From Fistulifera solaris (lineage: Eukaryota; Bacillariophyta; Bacillariophyceae; Naviculales; Stauroneidaceae): a DNA stretch of 64,000 nucleotides. A program made the translations under genes and the position numbers. The notes below the pieces were generated by a model that ran no database searches, was not told the DNA's origin, and worked only from the letters and a program-made list of their open reading frames with translations. The stretch lies in contig AP026124.1 in the NCBI GenBank assembly GCA_030295235.1, positions 372,001 through 436,000 on the forward strand, read 5' to 3'. Shown one piece after another: positions 44,772-55,516 of this stretch (the first letter of the stretch is position 1; each line of letters opens with the position of its first letter).

Positions 44772-45851
44772 ATGGAAACATCATCTCCTCAACATCTATC
44801 AATCCTCGAAAGGATCGGAAAAGCGCTGGGATTAGGTAATATTTATCCTGGAAGTGGATTGATTTTCATCACGGGAGGGACTGGCGTGATCGGTCATCGT
44901 GTCGCCCAGCGATTGCTGGATGTGGGTTATTCTCACATACGATTGGGAACGAAACACCCTGAGGGGCTAGGAGATTTGCTGAAGCCAGGGGCCGAGACTG
45001 TAGACTTCGCTTGGGGCAACGAAGATTCCTACGAGAAAGCTTTAAAAGGCGTGAAATCAGTTCTTTGCACCGTTCCATATATCGAAGGATGGAAAGATCA
45101 TTTCCCTGCCTTTTTCAATGCCTGCAAGAACGCTGGAGTTAAACACTTTGTGAAGCTCTCCTTCTACCACGCTCGAGATATGGCAGGGCCTATGCAAGAG
45201 ATCCCACTGGCAAGAGATCATGGTATTTGTGACAACTATGTTGTCGAAGAGTTGACTCCGCGCTACGCAACAAGCGTCATGACGGGTGACATGGATGTCG
45301 GCAATGACTTCATCCATCCAGAAATGGAGTTTACCATCCTCTACGCGAGTCATTATATGTCGAATCCCTTCATTTTTCAAAGGAAGAAACTTGAAAGCGG
45401 ACATTCTGGAGCATTCTACGGGGCCTCGGAGAATCATGGAGTTAATTACGTTTCTCCCAACGATGTGGCAGAGGTGGCAGTCCGAGTGCTTCTCGAAAGA
45501 AAGAACCACAGCAACAAAGAATATCTGTTGACCGGCCCGGAGTCGATCATCGGCCAGCAAGTTGCCTATCTCCTTTCGGATCACTTGCAAAAACCTATTG
45601 TTTATGTCGATCAGCCATTAGAAAAGTTTACTCGAGAAATGAAAGAAATCGGCGAGGCTGCATGGGTTGTGAGTGATTTAGCGGCTATGGAAAGGATTAA
45701 GGCTTCGGGAGTAGAGGAAGCCAAAGACTTTTTGTCGGGAGATATTGAGATCATATTGGGTCGCAAACCGGAGAGCTTCAAAGAGTATTTAGGACGAAGC
45801 GACACGATGACCCCGGTCGAAGCAGGTGCCCCGCTAGGTATCGCTGAATAG
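44772..45851 (+). CDS. NmrA-like atypical SDR (NAD(P)-binding Rossmann protein)
   Basis: 359 residues. The Rossmann dinucleotide motif is FITGGTGVIGHRVAQRLL near residues 32-49. The remaining part fits the NmrA-like group of atypical short-chain dehydrogenases: SVLCTVPYIEGW, ACKNAGVKHFVKLSFY, GVNYVSPNDVAEVAVRVL and LTGPESIIGQQVAYLL. There is no Tyr-x3-Lys catalytic pair in the usual position, so it may be a redox sensor or a reductase rather than a classical dehydrogenase. The N-terminus has no targeting peptide. The single exon is intact. Members of this group in plants include phenylcoumaran benzylic ether and isoflavone reductase relatives; the diatom substrate is unknown. Confidence 0.85.
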   Translation: METSSPQHLSILERIGKALGLGNIYPGSGLIFITGGTGVIGHRVAQRLLDVGYSHIRLGTKHPEGLGDLLKPGAETVDFAWGNEDSYEKALKGVKSVLCTVPYIEGWKDHFPAFFNACKNAGVKHFVKLSFYHARDMAGPMQEIPLARDHGICDNYVVEELTPRYATSVMTGDMDVGNDFIHPEMEFTILYASHYMSNPFIFQRKKLESGHSGAFYGASENHGVNYVSPNDVAEVAVRVLLERKNHSNKEYLLTGPESIIGQQVAYLLSDHLQKPIVYVDQPLEKFTREMKEIGEAAWVVSDLAAMERIKASGVEEAKDFLSGDIEIILGRKPESFKEYLGRSDTMTPVEAGAPLGIAE

Positions 45852-45996
45852 CTTGACCTACACCTTCATGTACTTCTGTTCATAATTCTACTTTTTATTT
45901 CTTATACATCCCTTTGTTAACGTGCTACGCCATTCTAACATCTTCCTAAGTATACCTGCAACCTACGGGGTTCAAGTGTCATATGACACCGAGCCT

Positions 45997-46753
45997 TTAC
46001 TCTCCTTCTACCTCAATTTCAATTTTCGCTGAAATATCCTGCGTGAGCGATATCGACGCCCCAAACTCTCCAGTATGTTTAATGTCACCCGCGATCTTCT
46101 TTCCGTTGGCATCCAACAGTGATGTGACCTTTACAGTCTTTCGACTCAGAAATTCCTCCTCTCCAAAGGTGCTTATCATTTCCTCCATGATCGCCTTTGC
46201 TCCGATTCCACCGAAAAGCTGGCCATCGGGCCCCACTTTACGTTTGAAAACAACCTTTTGCTGAGAAATAGCTCTTTCAACTTCTCTGCTGTCTCACGCG
46301 TTTGTTTGTCAGCCTCGGCGGCCTTTTTCTTGCTCTTTTGTACTTCTTCGTCCGAAATGAGCACAGCGGATTGTGTGGGTCGTAATTTGTTGTTGTAGAA
46401 AGCTGGAGTTACCATGATAACTAAGAAAGTGATTCCAAAGTTAGGCTGAAACGAGATAGCAAAAATTCGAAGCCAGACGCAGTTCACGCACCTTGACCAG
46501 CCTGACCTGTCCCTGCGATGTGCTTCAATAACTTGACCTGAACTTTCTTGGTAGCCGCATTTACTGGGGCCTTCTTCTTGGCATTAAGTTGACTTGTAGG
46601 GGAAGACACAGAATTCGCAGGACCCGCCCTCTTCGGGGAAGCTTGTATCACAAAGCTAGCCGTCATGAAGTGAGCCGAGTGATTCGCTTGCGCCATCGAC
46701 ATGAACCATCCTAAGCACAAAATCAACGATAGCGTTGCATTCGGTAGGGCCAT
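45997..46753 (-). CDS. Organellar ribosomal protein bL9 (probably plastid)
   Basis: Bacterial-type L9 of the large ribosomal subunit. Exon 1 (46753-46492) carries a hydrophobic leader (TLSLILCLGWFMSMAQA) and a linker with TASFVIQ, then the start of L9, VQVKLLKHIAGTGQAGQ. Exon 2 (46420-45997) continues VIMVTPAFYNNKLRP, the long central helix (KSKKKAAEADKQTRETAEKL) and the C-terminal domain (QLFGGIGAKAIMEEM, IKHTGEFGASISL). Intron is 71 bp with GTGCGT and CTTAG. One base is missing in the AAA run 46266-46268 (TTT on the coding strand); an extra T restores LFSQQKVVFKRKVGPDG. Expected length is about 228 residues. The leader points to the plastid rather than the mitochondrion. Confidence 0.86.
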
Positions 46754-47082
46754 CCTCACAAATTTCGTTAAAAAAGTCTAAAAATCCAAGAGGGGAACCT
46801 GTTCACAGTGTATAATATTATATCTCGACCTGATGATTTAACAGCCAGCGCATTATCGTCGCAATGAATTTGGATATTGACGCGACTCAGATGGATGCAG
46901 TCCCGGAACGGGCTGCTTTACCATAACATTCGAGGAAGCGACCGACGATTGCCTTTGAGTGATCTACCCAACATAGTTGCCAACACAAGAACAGTCCTTT
47001 TTAACTAGTTTGAATCATATTGTGAAATGCAACATAACGTGCTCAAAGCCTATTTGAAGACTTTTACTAGAAACTTGATGGT

Positions 47083-48510
47083 CTAAAATTCACTATCGTT
47101 GTCCTCTAAAACTGGAACCGATTGTGAAGCAGCCGACACGTCATTAGCTGCTTCACGGCTGCCTCTCGTGGCGATGAAAAGCACCAGATATGTAATCGAG
47201 AAGAGGGTGAACACAATAATGAGTTTGACCATATGTCCTCCACAAATGGCATTCGCAGAGTTGTAAGCATTCCGGAAAGGAGCAATCGCTTTCTGAAATT
47301 TCTTCATGGACTCCAGTGTCGCATCCAGTTGCTCATCGCTCATTCCTTCAAACATGCTGAGACTCGACCGCATGGCCTCGACGGAAGTACCCGGCGGCAA
47401 CATAGATTGGACCATTTCTGGGTTTTCTTTCATCATTTTCATCAGGTCCCTCATCTGCTTTCCAGTCATATTTTCCAACATATTAGCAGTATCAACTGGA
47501 GGCTGTGATCCAGCAGTCATTGGCCCCGAAGGCTGTACTCCGGAACCGTTTTGCCGCATGCCCTTCTGCATCTGTTCTATTTCTTCGGTAGTCATGTCCT
47601 TCAGCTGATTTTTCATCATTTCTAGCATGGAGGGATTCATAGCCATCTGTTCTATTTGCACAATCGATTGCTCTATTTGCCCATCCGTCAAATGGGCGAA
47701 TTGCGGATTAAGCTTGCGTAGCTCATCCTTGCTAATACTTCGCATCATTTGAGCCTGATGCAGCAACTGCTCTGGTGTCATCTCTGCAATCGACTTTGGC
47801 TGCTGTTGCTGTGATGTAGCCCGCTGTAGCTCTTCAGGTGACATGTTCTGCGTTTGATTCACCATTTGTTGAAGCATCTGTGGATTGTCGGCCATCATTT
47901 CCATTTGCTCAGCGGCTTGTCGGATTTGTTCATCCGTCATATTGCGTAACTGAGGATTCATTCGACGCAGCTGAGCGGGAGGCACTGATTTCATCATTCG
48001 GGCCTGCTGGCGGATTTGATCAGGTGACATATCCGCCATTTGGTTCGCACGTGTCTTCATTTTGTTAGCTTTCGCGGCGAGTTCCGCTTCTTTTGCCTTT
48101 TCAAGAGCCGCCTTGGCATTTGCGTGGGCTAGGTACTCAAACGCATGCTCTGCTTTGATATTCTTTACTAGGCTGCGCATATCGGCAATGTCCATACCAG
48201 CAAAATTAGTAGTTCCGTCCTTTTCCTTCAAAATTGCTTTTAAATCTTGAATCGAGAGATCATCGACGGGTCTGACTTCATATTTCATATTTGCTGGCTT
48301 AATCCCAAGTATCTTCTTCCCAATGAGTACTTCTTGACGACCGTCTTCTTTGATGTCAGACTTCACGATACCCGCTTTGTCATTGAACTCCTTCGCATTG
48401 AGACCGTGAAGAACGACTTTGGCGTTCATCGGAAACGCTTTTGTTTCGCGTTTGGTCTCCGGCTGAACTTCCGGCGCCGAATCCTGTGCTAGTTCCGTTA
48501 TTTCTGACAT
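47083..48510 (-). CDS. Tail-anchored Met-rich Sti1-repeat protein
   Basis: 475 residues. An SH3/KOW-like N-terminal unit (KVVLHGLNAKEFNDKAGIVKS, ILGIKPANM) is followed by a helical part, then repeated short modules such as MSPDQIRQQARMM, MTDEQIRQAAEQMEMM, MSPEELQRA, MTPEQLLHQAQMM, MTTEEIEQMQKGM and MSDEQLDATLESM. These look like Sti1/DP-type helical repeats, used to bind hydrophobic clients or chaperones, and recall plant OEP61-type proteins, but no TPR is present. The C-terminus has one membrane span (MVKLIIVFTLFSITYLVLFI) and a short acidic tail, so it should be tail-anchored with the bulk in the cytosol, on ER or an outer plastid membrane. A co-chaperone role for membrane insertion is an inference. 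Confidence 0.78.
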   Translation of the reverse strand: MSEITELAQDSAPEVQPETKRETKAFPMNAKVVLHGLNAKEFNDKAGIVKSDIKEDGRQEVLIGKKILGIKPANMKYEVRPVDDLSIQDLKAILKEKDGTTNFAGMDIADMRSLVKNIKAEHAFEYLAHANAKAALEKAKEAELAAKANKMKTRANQMADMSPDQIRQQARMMKSVPPAQLRRMNPQLRNMTDEQIRQAAEQMEMMADNPQMLQQMVNQTQNMSPEELQRATSQQQQPKSIAEMTPEQLLHQAQMMRSISKDELRKLNPQFAHLTDGQIEQSIVQIEQMAMNPSMLEMMKNQLKDMTTEEIEQMQKGMRQNGSGVQPSGPMTAGSQPPVDTANMLENMTGKQMRDLMKMMKENPEMVQSMLPPGTSVEAMRSSLSMFEGMSDEQLDATLESMKKFQKAIAPFRNAYNSANAICGGHMVKLIIVFTLFSITYLVLFIATRGSREAANDVSAASQSVPVLEDNDSEF

Positions 48511-48993
48511 GATAACAAGGGATGTCTAACAAGGTTTGAGCTGTTGATGGTTTTTTAGGCTATTGTCGATGATTGATGGCGACCGATCGATGGAGATGGC
48601 GATCAAGCGAAGAGCGAAGAAACGGCGAGGGGAGGGTGGACGATGCTTACTACATAACCTATAGTAAATTTTATCACTATGACGCCGATTGGGAGTCCGC
48701 AAGTGCTTTATCAAAATCTGTCGCATCGATGATATGATGACGTGGCCCGATCTTTATTACTCCGGAGTAATAGTAGACGTGGAGGAGTGCCAGTCGCCGA
48801 AAAACATGACTACAACTGACAATGGACAGAACGGCGATAAGGACCCCGCGCGCAACCCACTAACAATTTGAACAACCCCAAAACAACACGAACACGGCCC
48901 AACACAAACGCGTGCAAAAAACAAAAAACAACATTCGAAAAGGGGACGATTGAGAAACAAGCAACAAGCAACCTAAAATCAACAGCTAAACTT
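48511..48993. promoter_or_regulatory. Divergent promoter with perfect palindrome
   Basis: A 483-bp gap between the Sti1-repeat gene and PRP38. It holds the 18-bp perfect palindrome TATTACTCCGGAGTAATA at 48755-48772. Confidence 0.5.
48755..48772. repeat. 18-bp perfect palindrome TATTACTCCGGAGTAATA
   Basis: Exactly self-complementary. Its TACTCCG half-site recurs in other intergenic regions of the window (about 19810, 20120, 37618, 39280), so it may be a binding site. Confidence 0.85.
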
Positions 48994-50351
48994 ATGTCGC
49001 GATCGGCTTTGTGGAGACAGGAAGGGAATTTTAAAGAGCGCGAGAAAAGGGCAGATGAAAATTTCCAGCTAGCTTGCGAGGAAGGTCGGCGTCGAAACAA
49101 TGCTTTACCGCTTTGGGGACCGGATGATTCATTTCATTTCAATCCTTTGTTGCTTCGAAACACCATTCAGTCTTCTTACTTTCAGACTTGCTGTGAGTCC
49201 TTATCGAATTGGAATGCTGTAATTGATGAAATTTACTACAAGGTCACGCACTTGCAGCCTTTTCAGGCAGAAAAATCTCCAAGGTAAGTCGTTTTTTTTG
49301 GAGACAGAAAAGGACGATATACATTCAGTAGTAAGTTCAGGAGAAAAAAACACCGTTTCAGCTGCTTGTTTGCTAACGTTTCCCTTTTTCGCTTGATTGA
49401 CAAAACAGCACGGCATTCTGTTTACTACTTCGCTTGCTCACTTTGCGAATGACGGCACATCAGATGGACTTGACTTTGAAACATGTCGATTCTCCGTATA
49501 TCCGCGGGATAGGGTTTCTATACCTCAGATACACTGGGCTTCCGGAAGAGATGTGGAAAAGGATTCAACCATATATCTACGACGAAGAAGAAATCCAAGT
49601 GGAGATGTCAGGTCGACCTACGACCGTCGGAGAATTTGTTCGGCGATTATTTTCGGGACGGGACTTTTGTGGAACAACTTTGCCTCGACTTCCTATTTTA
49701 GTTGAACGCGATCTACAGGTTAAGATACTCCAAGCTGATAAGGCTGCAAAGAGGGCGGCTTTTCACTTCAAAAACTCGGCGCGGATGGCTTATTTTCAGA
49801 CGCTTGGCAGTAAAGTCATGGCTCTATACGGAGATGATGAGAACCCGGTTCAATGGTACAAAGCAGAAATCGATAGAATCATTAATCGTGATGAGCAAAC
49901 GGGTGCGCAGCTGAAGTATCCGCGTTTTGTCGTGTCGTTTCCGGAATACGGGAATGTTGAAACGGTGACTTTGGGTGAATTGGATGCACTTGATGGCGAA
50001 TGGAAATATGACCGTAGTGTCCAAGCATCAGGAAGGGAAAGGCAACCATCAAGCGAAAGAGCTCTATACTACGAAGTCAGGCAACGTGAAAGAGAAAGTG
50101 TGACTGCAAATAGAAACTGGACTAGAAGACCGCCATCGACAAAGGATAACGGTGCTCCTGCAGGATATCGCCGACCGGAACCGGAATACAATAGCTACCG
50201 ACAAGCTAGTCAAAGACTTAACGAGCCCCGCGTCGATGCAACAACAAGCCGTGGAGAAAGTGTCAACACGGTAGTCCCCAGGAAGAGAAGTAAAGAAGAA
50301 GAAGCAGCAATTGCGGAAAAGAAACGGAGGTTGGCCGCGCGATACGGGTAA
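48994..50351 (+). CDS. PRP38-family pre-mRNA splicing factor
   Basis: PRP38 is a tri-snRNP/B-complex protein needed for spliceosome activation. Exon 1 (48994-49283) has FNPLLLRNTIQSSYFQ and VIDEIYYKVTHLQPF. Exon 2 (49409-50351) has STAFCLLLRLLTL, HVDSPYIRGIGFLYLRYT, IYDEEEIQVEM, VGEFVRRLF and LPRLPILV, a full PRP38 domain, then a coiled/basic C-terminal tail (RKRSKEEEAAIAEKKRRLAARYG, in part). The tail includes a Tudor-like stretch (ALYGDDENPVQWYKAEID, RFVVSFPEYGNVETVTLGEL), which is not in typical PRP38. The intron is 125 bp, GTAAGT to ACAG, the longest in the window. Total 410 residues, B-type more than A-type. Nuclear. Confidence 0.91.
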
Positions 50352-50483
50352 TGCGTTACGTTATTCATGATGAGCAATTCAAGTAAGAGAAGACAGAATG
50401 GCTGCTATTTAGTTAAAGCGTTACAGTTACAGAGGGTCTATAGCGAATATACATGTGTGAGCCCAAGATGTTTGTACACCTGA

Positions 50484-52857
50484 CTAACTCTTCCCAGGTG
50501 TTGGTTTGACAAAGTCGACAATTGCAACAGTATTTGACGAGAAACATCCAGCGACTCGAGTTTCTTCTTTGTTCCACGCAACCTCAAATATATCGCCAGT
50601 TCCCTGGTAACTCTTGACATGACAGTTTTCCTTGATATCCCAGATATACATTTGCCCTGCAAGTGCCCCACTTGCTAAGTAGTCGCCAGAAGGAGAAAAA
50701 CTTACGGAGTAGACCGAGTCGCGATGACGATCGAAGACACGGTACCGTGAGCCATCTTCGATATTCCATAAAATTACCTTTCCATCAAATGAAGCAGTGG
50801 CCAGAGCGGTGGTCGTCCAGTTGTCACAGGACTCCATTTTAGAGTATATATCTCCTCAGAGTGATCTTTCAGGTCAAAAGCGGATCACTACGATCGGAGT
50901 CAACGTCCCAGATCTTCGCTGTGCAATCGTCGGAGCAGCTTGCTAGATATCTCCCTGTTGGATCCCATTTCACGCCATTGACTTCATCCGTATGCCCTAG
51001 ATAAACCTTCAAAGGCTTGGAAGACCCAACTTTACACACTTGCACAGTTTTGTCCGAAGAACAAGATGCAAAAGTTTCGTCATCTTTCCAGTCTACATCT
51101 AACGCAGGGGCATTATGCTCGGTGAACTGCTGGACAATGAAACCAGTTGATTCCGATACGTCCCAAACGATCGTTGTTCTGTCATAGCTGCCTGAGAGTA
51201 GATAGTTCCCTCTTTTGTTCCATTTCAGCGAAAAAACCGGACCATTATGACCACGAAGAGTATGTAAAAGAGCACCACTGAGGGACCAAATTCTCGCAAC
51301 CCCGTCGTAGCTACCCGTCGCAAGATATTCCCCATTTGAGGCCCATTCTAAAGTAGTAACATCTTTATTTTTTGAATCCCATCTATCGGTGCCATGAGGC
51401 AGCAGCTTCACAGAGTGATAACCGTCACGTGCGCATTTGCCGCCCATTTCCCATATTCTTGCAGACGCATCGCCGCTACCTGTTGCAATGTAATTTGTGT
51501 GAACAGGATTCCAAGCGCACATGAATACTTCCGAAACGTGCATCTCCAGAATCAAAACTTCTTCCTGCGTGGCTGCTGTAGCACTATCGTCTACTGCCGG
51601 AAGGCTCTTCGTATTGGCAAGAGCTGATGATTTGCTAGGGATCGAATCTGATTCGCCGTTTTCGCTATCATCCTTCTTTTTCTCTCCGTTTATCTTGACT
51701 TCGCCATTTTCACGCGCATGCGTTATTGTTGGCAACGATTCAGCTTTTTGATCTTGAGCAACCAAAGGAGCTGATTCTGTTTCATCGTTAGTGGTCTCGT
51801 CAATTGGAGGCTCCATCGGTTGCGGCTCTGTTTTGTTCTTCTCTGACTCACGTTCGGATGCAGGCTTCGGCTCTTCCATTTTCGGCATTTCGTCTTCCTT
51901 AACAGGCTCTCTTACAGAGAAGCTTTCTCGTGAAACATCATCGGCTTTTGCTGTCTTTAATTTCTTTCCACTTCGCTTTAATCCGGCAACTGCCCCACGC
52001 TTCCCCAAAGTTTGCGTGGCCGCGGCTGCATCATTTCCTTCTCTTTCACCGCTGGATTGTAACAAAGCAATATTCACCAAGCTTGCAACTTTACCATTAA
52101 TCTGCCTGTCCCCAGCAGCAAGCGAATTACCCATTTGTTGCTGTAACTGACTCATCGCTACCGCTGCTTGAGCTGCAGCCGCTTGCGCTACTAACGCCTG
52201 TCTCGCTAAAGTGCTCTGGTCTGCAGCTAATACTGGATCAAGACTTCCACCAAAAGACATGACCTGTCGATTCCTTAAATCCTCCTCTATTTTGGCTTGT
52301 GCCTCGAGTCTCGCCTTCACCGCAGCCGCAGCCGCCGCTGGAGGTACATTGAGTTGTATCGGTGGGTTTTCCCTCGTCATTGAAGCAATGGTCGCCGGCG
52401 AAAGCAGCGAAAAATCATTCTCATTCTCTACTTTCTTCCCGTCTGCTGAGTTTTCACGGTGCAAGCCCTCCTCTATTCCGACGTATTGTAGGCCTTTTTG
52501 CAAGAATGTAATGAGAGTTCCAGGTGGAACGATTTTGTCGATAGAGCGCAATCCTGTCCTACCCAGCATACTTTCATGTGCAAAGGAAAAAGCAGAATGA
52601 ACGAAACCACACTCCTGTAAATATCTACAATTAGAAAAATGCAATTCAAGAACGGTGAGCGCAAAGAAATGACTTTATCACGTAATAACAGGGTGTCGAA
52701 GGACGTACCGGAAGACAAGATAATTAACTTCGTCGCTCGAAACTGTCATCTGCGGCCTGCTTGTTGCAGCGAGAACATTTTCGTTCAACTCTACCGAAGT
52801 TTCTTCCATTTGATCTCCATCGGAGGTGTCCATTGATTGCGAAACCGAACCTGCCAT
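50484..52857 (-). CDS. TBL1-like LisH-WD40 corepressor protein
   Basis: Animal TBL1/TBL1XR1 and yeast Sif2 are WD40 subunits of histone deacetylase corepressor complexes. Exon 1 (52857-52709) codes a start with SSDEVNYLVFR; exon 2 (from 52624) continues YLQECGFVHSAFSFAHES, making a LisH motif, then VPPGTLITFLQKGLQYV. A low-complexity Ala/Gln and acidic/Lys region of about 240 residues follows, then eight WD repeats (EVFMCAWNP, ATGSYDGVARIW, NYLLSGSYDRTTIVWD, HTDEVNGVKWDP, FSPSGDYLASG and others). The intron is 84 bp. One-base gaps at 50876-50879 (AAAA) and 50829-50830 (GG) split the last repeats into three frames; one base at each restores them. Nuclear. Confidence 0.88.
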
Positions 52858-53368
52858 GGTCCATTTAGGTGTATAAATAAATTTTGTTACCGAGTTGCTG
52901 TCGCTTCGTTCCTGCCGCCTCTGCCTCCACCATTCAAATCCTCCAGTCAGCCGCCCTCTGCAATTAACAACCGGAAGTACATTTGCGGAAAACTACTGTA
53001 GAACAGAAAGTGGAGTGGTTTGATGCGGCCACTGCAGTTTCCGTTGGGGGCAGTTTGGGTTTGGGATCTCCTCATTCCGAATCATCATCACTCATCGAAC
53101 TCATCGATGCTCAACTGCGACCAACAGACAAGAAGAAAATCTGGCACATAGTTGATTTCAAGATATCAATCTACTTAGTCACTCAATTAGAAAAAATTTA
53201 AGAACCAATGACCTTGACCGAGATACTACTTAGTATTAAACACGAAAGATGGGTACCGGATGCGTCAAACTGTAGAGCGACGCACAGCCTTGAAATTTGA
53301 AAAGAATGTCCGACCCACTTTTTCGTGAAAACCGTGCCGAAACTTCCTATCGTTTATTTTAATTCAAA
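52858..53368. other. Intergenic region, no supported gene
   Basis: A plus-strand frame at 52983-53201 (72 codons) shows no motif. The region includes the TBL1 promoter and the MRT4 3' end. Confidence 0.3.
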
Positions 53369-54102
53369 TTATTCTAGAGACTCAAACTTCCCTTTGGACC
53401 AGTGGCAAACCAACTTCACTCGAAATTCTGCCAACTGGATGCCGAATTGCGTGAGGAGTTTGCATTGCTCAACGGTGAGATCGTCTCCTTCCTTGCAAAT
53501 ACTATACTCCTTTGGAATCAAAACAATTTTCCCATTCTTAATCTCCACAGGCATTCCAAGCTTTCTTAGTCCTTCCATCACACTCACTGGCTTATCATTC
53601 AGATCCTCGTCCGTAATCGAGATAGTTCTGTGCGCGACGGCTCCAGCACGTGCAAAGTCAGGCTCCACCAATTGCGCAAAGTATTCTTCGACCTCTTTTC
53701 TAGACTTGGAAGTCAAAAGCAAACCCACGTTGGCGCCATTGATAAAGTTAGAGACGTGCTGCAAGTCCGTTTCATACTCGTCCGCGTCGGATCTACCAAG
53801 GGCAATTTGCATCAATTTGTTCTTTCCCATGACAATTCGACTGTCAGCGAATTTCCAGCGGACGTCCTTAAATTTTGTACTGCGCATATTCTCGTACTGA
53901 AATACATATAATCGATCGTATTGGTCAATGCTATCTCGAAGTGTCTGAATGAAAGCAGATTTGTGATCACGAGTTGACCTTTTATCGGTTTGAGTCAACG
54001 CGACTGTTAAAGAAACGAATAAGTTGAGCTGGGCGCTTTACTTCAACAGCATTGAATCTCACTTGCAAACGTACCTGCCCTGTGTCTCTTGGATTTCGGC
54101 AT
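53369..54102 (-). CDS. MRT4: Ribosome assembly factor MRT4 (uL10-like)
   Basis: MRT4 holds the place of stalk protein P0 on pre-60S particles in the nucleolus. A tiny exon 1 (54102-54075) codes MPKSKRHRA, and after a 71-bp intron (GTACGT/AACAG) exon 2 (54003-53369) continues VALTQTDKRSTRDHK, matching the family start. Further: YVFQYENMRSTKFKDVRW, GKNKLMQIALGR, FINGANVGLLLTSK, and GMPVEIKNGKIVL. There is no acidic stalk tail, which separates it from P0. Total 220 residues, normal for MRT4. The frame is intact. It is divergent from the sulfotransferase gene with 390 bp between them. Confidence 0.91.
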
Positions 54103-54492
54103 GGTTTACGAAGATATTGTCTTGTGCAACAAGTTGGCCAGCAAGCAACTTTGTTGTATGTATATTCTTTCATGTCGAACCCCATGACAACGAAACACGA
54201 AGCTTTGGTTGGTGCGGGGCGCGCTGATCGCGCATTGCGCGCAAATGCCGCTCTGTCGTTCCCACATGTATCGCACAGGCACCCAGAAATCACGTTGTAT
54301 GAAAAGCCGACCAGCTGACGAGAACCTCCGAGGTTGCTTTTCACTCTATCTTTATGAAGTAGCTACTTGTCGAAAACGGCACCAACTCCAGAGCGAGGAA
54401 TAACGCCGGTCTTTTGGGCATCAATAACGCAGTTTTTCGGGCCAGTTGCTCTTCCATCCTTTGGTGTCATAAATTGCTTCTGACGATCAAAG

Positions 54493-55467
54493 ATGCCAAA
54501 AGAGGACTTCCAAGACAAATGCATTTCTCAAGCTGTGTTGGACCTTCGGAGGCGGCTAAGTTGTTTTGAAACGGAGGAAGGTAGATTAAAAGGGATCAAC
54601 TATCAACCTCGACCCGATGATGTTGCCATTTCCACCACTCCAAAAGCCGGAACGACTTGGATGCAGCAAATTTGTCATCAGATTCGATCTGCGGATAAAG
54701 GGGGCGATATGTCGTTCGATGAAATAAGTAGAGTTGTACCCTGGATTGAGCTTGCATTTGATCAGCATCAAGATCTCGAGGCGCCTCAGTTTGGACACGA
54801 CGAAGGAAAGCCAAGGATATTCAAAACTCACCTATGGGCGGATCACTGTCCACCTTTTCCGAAAATTATCAACGTCGTTCGTGATCCCTTCGATGTTGTT
54901 GTCAGTTTTTACCGCTTCTTTGAGGGCTGGTTTTTTGAGCCGGGCACGATTTCCTTGGATACTTTTGCAACAGAATTTTGGCTTGGACGTGGTGCTCCTG
55001 AAAGCAACATGAAAGCAGCATCTTATTTTCACCATCTTATATCTTGGTACGTCCGAAAGGACGATCCAAATGTTTTGATTATTTTCTTCGAGGATCTCAA
55101 AGAAGACCTTGAGAACCAAGTGCATCGATTATGCGAATTTCTTTCCAACGAACAGCATGATTTTGCAAAACCAGAAGTAGTCAAATTAGCTACTGAGCGA
55201 TCTACTTTTGAGTTCATGAAGAAGCACGAATCTCACTTTGACGAAAAACTATCCAAAATTTACCGGAACGAAGCTTGTTTTCTCCCGAAAGACGCTGGGA
55301 TGCATTTAAGCAAGCTAGTCAAAGGCAAAATTGGAGACGGTAAGTATCAATTAGGTGAATCGGTACGTCAGCGAATTAATGATAAATGGAAGGAGATTGT
55401 AGAGCCTGTGACTGGATGTACGACTTACGAAGAACTGAGAGTACAATTTAGAAATTCAGCAATTTAA
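54493..55467 (+). CDS. Sulfotransferase (cytosolic Sulfotransfer_1 type)
   Basis: Transfers sulfate from PAPS to an alcohol or amine. Seen: the 5'-phosphosulfate loop STTPKAGTTWMQQI near residues 47-60, the catalytic-region FKTHLWADHCPPF (the TH His), the 3'-phosphate motif VVRDPFDVVVSFYRF, and the middle part SWYVRKDDPNVLIIFFEDLKED typical of soluble steroid/phenol sulfotransferases. The usual C-terminal RKGxxGDWK loop is weak here (LVKGKIGDGKYQLG). 324 residues, single exon. No leader or membrane span, so cytosolic. Substrate is unknown; diatom sterol sulfates are one possibility known from Skeletonema and other species, but nothing in the sequence decides. Confidence 0.89.
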   Translation: MPKEDFQDKCISQAVLDLRRRLSCFETEEGRLKGINYQPRPDDVAISTTPKAGTTWMQQICHQIRSADKGGDMSFDEISRVVPWIELAFDQHQDLEAPQFGHDEGKPRIFKTHLWADHCPPFPKIINVVRDPFDVVVSFYRFFEGWFFEPGTISLDTFATEFWLGRGAPESNMKAASYFHHLISWYVRKDDPNVLIIFFEDLKEDLENQVHRLCEFLSNEQHDFAKPEVVKLATERSTFEFMKKHESHFDEKLSKIYRNEACFLPKDAGMHLSKLVKGKIGDGKYQLGESVRQRINDKWKEIVEPVTGCTTYEELRVQFRNSAI

Positions 55468-55516
55468 ACTAGATCATTCTCTAGAGTCCAATGCACTCAA
55501 ATTGTTCTTTCTCGAT

